This document shows, piece by piece, positions 5,859 through 10,570 of a stretch of 11,070 nt of DNA. Numbering within the stretch: position 1 is the stretch's first letter; each line of letters opens with the position of its first letter. This stretch comes from JAGVNX01 sp035290965. Lineage in GTDB: Archaea > Iainarchaeota > Iainarchaeia > Iainarchaeales > GCA-2688035. The position numbers and the translations under genes are program-made. The notes under the pieces are model-generated. The model saw only the letters and a list, made by a program, of their open reading frames with translations. It made no database searches and had not been told where the DNA came from. The stretch covers positions 1 through 11,070 of the forward strand of contig DATDTD010000070.1 in the NCBI GenBank assembly GCA_035290965.1, written 5' to 3'.

Positions 5859-6012
5859 CTTCCCCCTCTTCAGCCCATCTTTTGTAGGCGTATGATCTCC
5901 AGGGGTCTTTTTCCGATTCAAGAATTTGCACTGTTTTTTCAAGGCTTTCAACTATTTTGTTTGTAGCGCTTTTCCATAATTCAGAATGCTCTATTTTGTT
6001 TTCTTTCCACAT
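5833..6012 (-). CDS. Putative antitoxin partner of the MazF-like gene, 59 aa
   Basis: This small frame encodes a charged, probably helical protein (MWKENKIEHSELWKSATNK... to EDAEKLFKF). Its TGA lies 26 nt inside the MazF-like gene, the usual antitoxin-first, overlapping order. It has no recognisable AbrB, RHH or Phd motif. The repeated Trp and acidic C-terminus would suit a toxin-binding peptide. ATG 6012 lies about 20 bp from a TATA-like box, so the mRNA is nearly leaderless. The toxin's GAGGGGG ribosome site lies inside this gene, which supports translational coupling. The function is inferred from position only. Confidence 0.7.
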   Translation of the reverse strand: MWKENKIEHSELWKSATNKIVESLEKTVQILESEKDPWRSYAYKRWAEEGEDAEKLFKF

Positions 6013-6024
6013 TGCAAAAACCCG

Positions 6025-6037
6025 GATAAGATAAAAG
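6025..6037 (-). promoter_or_regulatory. TATA-like box for the antitoxin-MazF operon
   Basis: The minus strand reads CTTTTATCTTATC, centred about 20-24 bp upstream of ATG 6012, consistent with a very short or absent leader. Confidence 0.45.
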
Positions 6038-6062
6038 TCAAATGTTTTTTAATTGATTAGTG

Positions 6063-6731
6063 CTACGCACTCAGTTCGGTTATGGTTTCTTCAAATATTT
6101 TTTTGAATCTTGTTTGTTTCAATAATTTTTCTAATTTGTTTTTGTCTATTTTTGTTTTTAATAATGCAAGAATATCCTTTTTGTCTTTTTCGATTTTTGA
6201 TTCCAGGAAGTATCTTGTTTCTGGTGTTTCTGCTGTTTTGAGGTAGAATTGCCTGTCTCTTAAAGCCTTGGCCTTGAAGAGCAATAATAGTTCTGTTGCT
6301 GGAATTCTTGCTTTTGCACCATTGAATTTGTATTCCACAGTGTGTTTTTCCAATAGATTCCAAGGAATTTCAATTTTGTTTTTTTCTTTCAAAATATTTT
6401 TGTTTGAATAAGATGCCGCATCTAAATAGATTTTTTCTGTTCCTTGTTTTGTTTTTACTTCTTTGAAGTATTCCTTTGTCAGCATTCCTTGCGAAGAAAA
6501 ATTGTTTGCCTTGTAATACTGCATTAGCAGCGAGTGAACTGTTTGTGTTGTTGGCAGGATTATGTCAATGTCTATTGACTTGGAATGCTTGGTGTAAGCC
6601 CAGACCGCCCAGCCCCCAATTATTATTGGAGTGTATCCATAAACTTTGTTGCACCATTTTACAAAATTTGCCAATTCTTTTTGCGAGGCATTCAACAATT
6701 CCGGATAATATAATCTAGCCAAATCTTCCAC
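6063..6731 (-). CDS. AbiEii-like nucleotidyltransferase (type IV toxin family), 222 aa
   Basis: This is a nucleotidyltransferase-fold protein. IIIGGWAVWAYTKHSKSIDIDIIL carries the family signature: Gly39-Gly40 in the loop and the metal-binding pair Asp54 and Asp56. IYLDAAS with Asp104 may supply the third acidic residue. The helical part has ATELLLLFKAKALRDR and KDKKDILALL, as in AbiEii/MNT-type proteins. AbiEii toxins transfer nucleotides to target RNA and block growth. The start is GTG at 6731, overlapping the end of the AbiEi-like gene by 17 nt, so translation is probably coupled. The length is shorter than classic AbiEii (about 300 aa), so this is a compact member. A substrate-specific NTase without toxin activity is the alternative. 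Confidence 0.8.
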   Translation of the reverse strand: MEDLARLYYPELLNASQKELANFVKWCNKVYGYTPIIIGGWAVWAYTKHSKSIDIDIILPTTQTVHSLLMQYYKANNFSSQGMLTKEYFKEVKTKQGTEKIYLDAASYSNKNILKEKNKIEIPWNLLEKHTVEYKFNGAKARIPATELLLLFKAKALRDRQFYLKTAETPETRYFLESKIEKDKKDILALLKTKIDKNKLEKLLKQTRFKKIFEETITELSA

Positions 6732-7308
6732 CGAAAGTTTTTTCTATGAGTTCTTTTGCGGCATACGCCTGGTTGTTACAAAACAAGTCAATAACAGTCC
6801 TGACTTTATTGGTCAATAACATTTTGCCTTTTTTTTCAACATCAATCTCCAGGCACAAATCCGGCTTGTAAACATTGACTTTTGTCAAGCCGGTTGGTTC
6901 CGTGCCAAGCTCTTGCAATAATTTTTTGTCGTTAGAATAAAAGTTGATTGACGGGTCTTGGTAATAGGAACTGTATTGCTGCAAGGCACTGGTAGTGCAA
7001 AAAACAACCTTTCTTTGGATAAGCTCTTTCCACAATTCTTTTGACGAAGGCTTTAATGAAAAAGATGCCAACAAGTTTTTTTCCATGTTCCTATATATAC
7101 CAAACAAGGAAATCAATGCAGTCGGCGAAACAAGGCTATAATTCTCTGCTTTTTCAACAAACCTTTTTTCAACCAGCCATTTGACAACGTAACTGGCCAT
7201 GCCTTTGCTTACCCTGGTTTTTCCAACAATATTGCGCTGGCTAAACTCAGGGTTTTTCAAAACATAGTTGACAACCTTGTATGCCTGGCGTTGCGTTATC
7301 TTAACCAT
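6715..7308 (-). CDS. AbiEi-like antitoxin/regulator with N-terminal winged helix, 197 aa
   Basis: Residues 1-60 form a helix-turn-helix: ITQRQAYKVVNYVL, FSQRNIVGKTRVSKGMASYVVKWLVEKRFV, then a wing and YSLVSPTALISLF. The C-terminal part (VVFCTTSALQQYSSYY, KVRTVIDLF) recalls AbiEi antitoxins, which neutralise AbiEii without strong binding and repress their own operon. It overlaps the NTase gene by 17 nt, the standard AbiE order. ATG 7308 is preferred over GTG 7320, since the extra residues (VVFF) come from the T-rich leader. The upstream region holds palindromes at 7331-7366 and 7399-7438, likely its own operators. Confidence 0.75.
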   Translation of the reverse strand: MVKITQRQAYKVVNYVLKNPEFSQRNIVGKTRVSKGMASYVVKWLVEKRFVEKAENYSLVSPTALISLFGIYRNMEKNLLASFSLKPSSKELWKELIQRKVVFCTTSALQQYSSYYQDPSINFYSNDKKLLQELGTEPTGLTKVNVYKPDLCLEIDVEKKGKMLLTNKVRTVIDLFCNNQAYAAKELIEKTFGGRFG

Positions 7309-7330
7309 AAAAAAAACCACTTTTTGTCAA

Positions 7331-7366
7331 GTTCAATAATTGTTGAACTATTCAATATTTATTGAA
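7331..7366 (-). promoter_or_regulatory. Tandem palindromes over the AbiE-like promoter
   Basis: GTTCAATAATTGTTGAAC (7331-7348) is a palindrome with one mismatched pair. TTCAATA-TT-TATTGAA (7351-7366) is a second one with the same half-site. The second contains a minus-strand TATA-like AATAAATAT, placing transcription start near 7332, inside the first. A repressor bound here would block both TBP and polymerase. AbiEi autorepression is known in the family; which protein binds here is inferred. Confidence 0.65.
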
Positions 7367-7398
7367 CTAACTGTTTTAAAGCCTTTTGTCCAAAAACT

Positions 7399-7438
7399 AT
7401 TCATTGCCAGTGAACAAAATTGTTCATTGCCAATGAAC
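7399..7438. promoter_or_regulatory. Second pair of palindromes, TTCATTG-C-CARTGAA
   Basis: ATTCATTGCCAGTGAAC (7399-7415) and GTTCATTGCCAATGAAC (7422-7438) are near-identical 17-bp palindromes with centres 23 bp apart; the second is perfect. They lie between the 53-aa gene stop (7473) and the AbiE-like promoter. Their half-site resembles, but differs from, the TTCAATA type next door. Confidence 0.65.
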
Positions 7439-7472
7439 ACAACTGTGCGATTGGGAACTGCGCTATGCCGCA

Positions 7473-7634
7473 CTATTTTTTGCACGGTTTGCTTTCACGA
7501 AAGTCAAGGCCTTCTTTTATTGTATCGTAAGCGTGCCACATTATGCAGCAGGCGCAGAATGGATTGTAATCTTTGCATTTTTTGCCAAAATCTTTTGTAA
7601 TTATTTTTTCCAGTTCTTTAAGGTTTTTTTGCAT
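7473..7634 (-). CDS. Small Cys-rich protein, 53 aa
   Basis: ATG 7634 has an excellent GGAGGG site 7 nt upstream and overlaps the stop of the AbrB-like gene by 17 nt. The protein has an N-terminal helix (MQKNLKELEKIIT) and then KKCKDYNPFCACCIMWHAYDTIKEGLDF, with Cys20, Cys27, Cys29, Cys30 and His34 close together and Cys51 near the end. A metal-binding knot is plausible. I recall similar short proteins with the C-x-C-C-x-x-W-x-A-Y pattern in archaeal genomes but know no function. The operon position after a DNA-binding protein suggests a partner or toxin role; this is inference. Confidence 0.75.
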   Translation of the reverse strand: MQKNLKELEKIITKDFGKKCKDYNPFCACCIMWHAYDTIKEGLDFRESKPCKK

Positions 7635-8028
7635 TTTTTTCCCTCCTTTTTACAAAGCTCTTTTCAAAATCGTCTATTAACACGAACTTGCTTTTGAGAT
7701 ATTCTTCGGGATAAAGGTAAACAATTTTTGTTTTGTCTTTTTTTTCCTTTTCAAAAACTTCGTGAATCACGTTTGATATTGTTTCATCCAAAGACGCATA
7801 ACCCTCTATTTTCATTATTCTCTTAAGCATGGCCAGTGTTTTTTTGCTGATATCAATCTTTATTTTAACAGTTTTTTCAAAACCAAAAATTTTTATGCAA
7901 TCTTTCTCTGCGCGCATTCTCCCTGACATGAACGGCTTCAAGTTCATTCTTTTCATTATCTCGCTTGGAATATCAACATACAATGCCCCGCAAGCAGCTT
8001 TTTTCACAATAGAAACAAATTCTGCCAT
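7618..8028 (-). CDS. AbrB-like plus ribbon-helix-helix-like DNA-binding protein, 136 aa
   Basis: Residues 4-49 (VSIVKKAACGALYVDIPSEIMKRMNLKPFMSGRMRAEKDCIKIF) match the swapped-hairpin AbrB/MazE-like pattern. Residues 53-95 (TVKIKIDISKKTLAMLKRIMKIEGYASLDETISNVIHEVFEKE) look like a ribbon-helix-helix of the CopG/NikR kind: one strand and two helices with 'YASLDETISNVIHE'. The tail is charged and may bind a partner. Two DNA-binding folds in one chain is uncommon. The gene overlaps the 53-aa Cys-rich gene by 17 nt. A TATA box at 8062-8073 and GGGGGGA six bases before ATG 8028 define the start. It is likely an autoregulator or antitoxin. Confidence 0.7.
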   Translation of the reverse strand: MAEFVSIVKKAACGALYVDIPSEIMKRMNLKPFMSGRMRAEKDCIKIFGFEKTVKIKIDISKKTLAMLKRIMKIEGYASLDETISNVIHEVFEKEKKDKTKIVYLYPEEYLKSKFVLIDDFEKSFVKRREKNAKKP

Positions 8029-8061
8029 GAAAATCCCCCCTGAAAGAAAAACAGAAATTCA

Positions 8062-8073
8062 CTTTTAAAACGC
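8062..8073 (-). promoter_or_regulatory. TATA box for the AbrB/RHH-like operon
   Basis: The minus strand reads GTTTTAAAAGT. It predicts transcription from about 8041 and a 13-nt leader carrying the GGGGGGA ribosome site before ATG 8028. Confidence 0.6.
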
Positions 8074-8128
8074 AACGGGGGCGGGTTTCCGCTAATCAGT
8101 AATATGCGAAAGCATAATTGTGAATTCT

Positions 8129-8149
8129 TGCAAATTTAAGAAGTTTGCA
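8129..8149 (+). promoter_or_regulatory. TATA box within an inverted repeat, small plus-strand gene
   Basis: TGCAAA (8129-8134) and TTTGCA (8144-8149) flank TTTAAG, so the AAATTTAAG box lies inside a 21-bp inverted repeat. Its centre is about 26 bp from ATG 8163, giving a leaderless start. A TATGC-GAAA-GCATA hairpin (8103-8116) lies just upstream. Confidence 0.5.
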
Positions 8150-8162
8150 TCAATTGTAATTT

Positions 8163-8357
8163 ATGAAAAAGAGCTGGTATTACTGGATGTACAAGTCTGC
8201 TTTGAAAAATGGTTTTGGCTCGCTTGTTCCTGATTTTCCATCTTTTTTTCCAATAGATAAAAAAGAGTTTGACAGTGGGATTATGGGGCAAACCATGCAT
8301 ATGCTAAGCAAGGAAGAATTGAAGAAATTAAAAAGAATGGCTTGTTACAAGAAATAA
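8163..8357 (+). CDS. Small hypothetical protein, 64 aa, leaderless
   Basis: The frame reads MKKSWYYWMYKSALKNGFGSLVPDFPSFFPIDKK... ending LSKEELKKLKRMACYKK. I do not recognise it. It has an aromatic, basic N-terminal helix, a Pro/Phe-rich middle, and a basic C-terminal helix. No membrane span or signal peptide is clear. The TATA box spacing supports ATG 8163 without a ribosome site. It is the only plus-strand gene between 3450 and the right end, divergent from the AbrB/RHH-like operon and convergent with the ATPase gene. It is probably real because start, promoter and stop all fit, but it could be a chance frame. Confidence 0.55.
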   Translation: MKKSWYYWMYKSALKNGFGSLVPDFPSFFPIDKKEFDSGIMGQTMHMLSKEELKKLKRMACYKK

Positions 8358-8363
8358 TTCCCC

Positions 8364-8382
8364 TCTCCCAATACTGGGGAGA
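8364..8382. terminator. Hairpin between convergent genes
   Basis: TCTCCC (8364-8369) pairs with GGGAGA (8377-8382) with a 7-nt loop. It follows the stop of the 64-aa gene by 6 nt and precedes the ATPase stop on the other strand. No T-tract follows. Confidence 0.4.
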
Positions 8383-8402
8383 AAGTGCAAGTCCGCAGGT
8401 TT

Positions 8403-9692
8403 TCATTCTGATAACAGCAGCCATTTCCACAAAGGCATTATCCATATTCCCTGTTCTTTTTTTTCTGTGTTTTTTGTTAGCAACACTAACTGTTTTGCTT
8501 TTGCTTTGAATTCTTCTTTGAATTCCAACAGTGCTTTTGTTTCCCTTTCTTCAATTTCATCTGTGTAGGAAACGTTTATTGCAGTTAATGAATTGTCTTT
8601 GTTTTTTATTACAAAGTCCACTTCCCCCTTGTTTTTCCAGTAGTATGGCTGCTTGTTCTGTCTTCGCAGTTGAATAAACACGCAGTTTTCTGCCAGCTTT
8701 CCAGAGTCTTTGCTAAACTTAAAGCTCACGGCATTCCGTAAACCGTTATCTATGCAGTAAATTTTTGATGCCAGTGTTTTTTGTTCTTTAAAGGAATAGG
8801 AGAAGTGGTCTATTGTGAAGAACAGGAAGGCTTCTTTGTAATAGGATATATAATCTTTGATTGTATCATAAGACATTTTTATGCTGTTTCTTAAGTTCCT
8901 TAGGGAAATGAGGCTTGTAAAGTTTGTTATCAGATAGAGCGCAAGGTCTTTTGCTTTCTGGCTATTCAAGTTGTATCTGTCCACTATGTCTTTGTACAAG
9001 ATGTCATCAAAGTATTGCTCCAAGAGCTTTGTTTTGAAGTTCTCCGGTTTGAGCAGTACTTCTGGAAAGCCGCCAAGTTCAAGGTATTCGTTCAAGTTTT
9101 TTAGAATGAGGAGTTTTGTTTTTTCCAATATTATGCCTTTTTCCAGGTTGGTTTTGTCCATAACCATGTTTTTGAATAGGAGGAATTCTTCAAAGCTCAG
9201 GGGCATGACTTCAAATGTTAGGTTTCTTCCAGTTAACAGCGTTGAGTATTCTTTTTTTAGCAGGTAAGAGCATGAGCCGGAAATGACAAATTTGTCATTG
9301 GTTTTCAAGTCGTATTTTTTTCTTATCCATGATTCCCATCCTTCTTTTCTGTGTATTTCATCAAAAAACACATATGCTTTTTTTTCCAGGTTCATGTTCT
9401 GCCGGTAACTGAAATAAATATCATCCAATGAGTCTTTTGTCAGCTTTTTGTCTTCAAGGTTTACGAACATTATTTGTTTTGGATCTGTTCCTTTTTTCAG
9501 CAAGCTATCAATAACCTGATACATTAGAGTGCTTTTTCCGCTCCTTCTAACGCCAGTTATTATTGTTATCTCTTTTATTTCAACCGAGCCAAGCAGTTTC
9601 TTGTATTGTGGCCGGGGCCTGCCTCTCAGCTCTTCCGGCACTTCTTTGCTTTCCCACCAGGGATTCCATTCACTCAATTTAGCTATGTCCAT
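8403..9692 (-). CDS. AAA ATPase with DUF4143 C-terminal domain, 429 aa
   Basis: This is an AAA_14/DUF4143-type ATPase, a family common in archaea and often found in accessory DNA, with undefined biological role. Walker A is GVRRSGKST (47-55), Walker B is YVFFDEIH (107-114), a sensor-like FVISGSC is at 135-141, and LTGR followed by PLSFEEFL is at 153-172. The C-terminal domain has YLELGGFPEVL (203-213), an HTH-like region, and a PD-(D/E)XK-like core, LAENCVFIQLRR and GEVDFVI (333-362) followed by AINVSY. ATG 9692 lies about 30 bp from the TATA box centre, so transcription starts at about 9696 and the mRNA is leaderless. Two identical palindromes bracket that promoter. Full length, no damage seen. 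Confidence 0.93.
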   Translation of the reverse strand: MDIAKLSEWNPWWESKEVPEELRGRPRPQYKKLLGSVEIKEITIITGVRRSGKSTLMYQVIDSLLKKGTDPKQIMFVNLEDKKLTKDSLDDIYFSYRQNMNLEKKAYVFFDEIHRKEGWESWIRKKYDLKTNDKFVISGSCSYLLKKEYSTLLTGRNLTFEVMPLSFEEFLLFKNMVMDKTNLEKGIILEKTKLLILKNLNEYLELGGFPEVLLKPENFKTKLLEQYFDDILYKDIVDRYNLNSQKAKDLALYLITNFTSLISLRNLRNSIKMSYDTIKDYISYYKEAFLFFTIDHFSYSFKEQKTLASKIYCIDNGLRNAVSFKFSKDSGKLAENCVFIQLRRQNKQPYYWKNKGEVDFVIKNKDNSLTAINVSYTDEIEERETKALLEFKEEFKAKAKQLVLLTKNTEKKEQGIWIMPLWKWLLLSE

Positions 9693-9693
9693 A

Positions 9694-9746
9694 TGTTACA
9701 CTATGCTGTAACAAAAGGCATATAAATGTTACGTTATAATGTAACA
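9694..9746 (-). promoter_or_regulatory. ATPase promoter flanked by two TGTTAC-N8-GTAACA operators
   Basis: TGTTAC-N8-GTAACA occurs at 9694-9713 and again at 9727-9746, with identical arms and identical 8-bp gaps. The centres are 33 bp apart, about three helical turns. The minus-strand TATA box TTTATATG (9719-9726) lies between them. The near site covers the expected transcription start and the far site sits upstream of the TATA box. This is a classic two-site repressor layout. Confidence 0.8.
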
Positions 9747-9787
9747 ATTAATTCCAGCTTCCCAACACTAACGCAAAAGTTCGGCTC

Positions 9788-10192
9788 TTATGTTTTTTTG
9801 GAATTATTTTTTGTTTCAGGGAACTTTTGTTTAATTGACAATATGTGAATAGTTACACTGGCAGCCGCCAATAGCAGAATAATTCTGGCAAAAAAATTTT
9901 GTGTTGCAAAAACAGCTGAAAAGGATATTGTAATCCAGAGCATGGAAAGAGTCACTGCCTTTGCTTTTTTGGAAATTCCTTTGCCTTCCCTGTAGTTTCT
10001 AATGAAATTCCCGGGCACTTTGCTGTTCAAAAGCCGGTTGTAAAATTTTTCGCTGCTTTTGGCATAGCACGCGGCAGCCAGCAGCAGGAAAGGTGTGGTC
10101 GGCAGCAATGGCAGAAATATGCCCAGAATTCCGGTTGCGAGAAAAAATGTTCCGGCTGCAATCAACAGCCATTTAACCAAAAATTTTTTCAC
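9788..10192 (-). CDS. DUF454 (YbaN-like) small membrane protein, 134 aa
   Basis: KKFLVKWLLIAAGTFFLATGILGIFLPLLPTTPFLLLAAACYAKSSEKFYNRLL is the signature of the DUF454/YbaN inner-membrane family: a first hydrophobic span, GIFLPLLPTTPF, then a cysteine and a small-residue span. Two further hydrophobic stretches lie at about 80-98 and 102-120. Function is unknown. The frame stays open to 10465, but that extension runs through the tRNA-Tyr gene on the same strand and is excluded. A TATA box at 10231-10240 predicts transcription from about 10208, so GTG 10192 (MKKFLVKW) or GTG 10201 (nearly leaderless) are the candidates. The former matches the family N-terminus. It lies between the tRNA and the ATPase gene. 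Confidence 0.87.
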   Translation of the reverse strand: MKKFLVKWLLIAAGTFFLATGILGIFLPLLPTTPFLLLAAACYAKSSEKFYNRLLNSKVPGNFIRNYREGKGISKKAKAVTLSMLWITISFSAVFATQNFFARIILLLAAASVTIHILSIKQKFPETKNNSKKT

Positions 10193-10230
10193 TGCAACCA
10201 CTGATTGAATCGCCTGCCATAAAAGTTCAA

Positions 10231-10240
10231 ATTTAAAAAA
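10231..10240 (-). promoter_or_regulatory. TATA box for the DUF454 gene
   Basis: The minus strand reads TTTTTTAAAT, 6 bp beyond the tRNA 3' end. The T run may also terminate the tRNA transcript, so one element could serve both. Confidence 0.55.
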
Positions 10241-10282
10241 TAGGAATCCCCTCTCCCGGAGTTGCACCGGGGATCTTCCGGT

Positions 10283-10424
10283 TACCGCGCTTTGCGGGCG
10301 CCAACAAGCGCATTGCTTTCGGCGCTCTCTGGCTTTGACACCAGTTTTTTTCCACAGGAAAAATTCAATTTTGCGCGCAAAATTGTTTCTTTCCCGAGGC
10401 TTTCTTTTCCAAAGAAAGGCTCGT
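10283..10424 (-). other. tRNA-Tyr intron, about 142 nt, strongly structured
   Basis: The intron lies between G37 and A38. It folds into successive hairpins: CGAG-C-CTTTCTTT pairs with AAAGAAAG-C-CTCG around a GGA loop; a 20-bp perfect palindrome at 10366-10385; TTTTTCC/GGAAAAA around TGT; CTGG/CCAG; and AGCGC/GCGCT. A 4-bp central helix for splicing is possible between loop bases 32-35 (CUGU) and intron GCGG, two pairs being G-U, giving 3-nt bulges AG^A and UA^A. The inner helix is not obvious, so the motif is relaxed. No ORF is apparent. Exact boundaries could shift by a base. Confidence 0.75.
10366..10385. repeat. 20-bp perfect palindrome inside the tRNA intron
   Basis: CAATTTTGCGCGCAAAATTG is fully self-complementary, with centre between 10375 and 10376. 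As RNA it makes a hairpin or a dimerisation site; as DNA it could be a protein-binding site. Confidence 0.9.
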
Positions 10425-10479
10425 CTACAGCCGGACGCATTAGCTACTATGCTAAGAGGGGCCAATGCTTGAATATTTG

Positions 10480-10497
10480 GGGCTGTTATTTCAGCCC
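10480..10497 (-). promoter_or_regulatory. Candidate tRNA-Tyr promoter in a hairpin
   Basis: GGGCTG-TTATTT-CAGCCC is a 6-bp perfect inverted repeat. On the minus strand its loop reads AAATAA, a weak TATA-like box about 27 bp before tRNA position 1 at 10461. A closer AAATATT (10477-10471) is only about 14 bp away, which is too near. Confidence 0.4.
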
Positions 10498-10570
10498 AGA
10501 AGTGTATGTTATAATTAGGCTTGTTTTTGTTTTTTAAAGTATTGTTTGGGAAAAAAATCAGCGGATGTTT

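Larger units (their letters stand above)
10247..10461 (-). tRNA. tRNA-Tyr (anticodon GTA) with a long intron
   Basis: Exon 1 (10461-10425) and exon 2 (10282-10247) make a 73-nt cloverleaf. The acceptor stem CCCCTCT/AGAGGGG is 7 perfect pairs, then U8 A9, D-stem GCAU/AUGC, anticodon stem UCCGG/CCGGA, loop CUGUAG^A, variable loop AGAUC, T-stem CCCGG/CCGGG, and discriminator A73. C1:G72 and A73 are the identity elements of archaeal tRNA-Tyr. CCA is not encoded. The intron follows position 37, the usual archaeal site. Two normally conserved bases are changed: position 19 is C and position 55 is G. A possible promoter (AAATAAC, about 27 bp upstream) lies in a hairpin at 10480-10497. Identified by hand-folding. 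Confidence 0.88.

Noticed and set aside
5859..5951. Upstream ATG for the MazF-like toxin
   Set aside because: That part is the antitoxin gene read in another frame; GAGGGGG before ATG 5858 marks the true start.
7331..7438. CRISPR-like array
   Set aside because: The repeats are short palindromes without unique spacers of regular length and no cas genes are present.
7340..7600. Plus-strand 86-aa frame
   Set aside because: It overlaps the operator array and is antisense to the well-supported 53-aa gene; its composition is not protein-like.
10283..10424. Group I intron or RNase P RNA in the folded segment
   Set aside because: No conserved core motifs were found; the flanks form a complete tRNA-Tyr, which explains the segment as a tRNA intron.
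10193..10465. Long N-terminal extension of the DUF454 frame
   Set aside because: It runs through the tRNA-Tyr gene and its intron on the same strand and has no family match.
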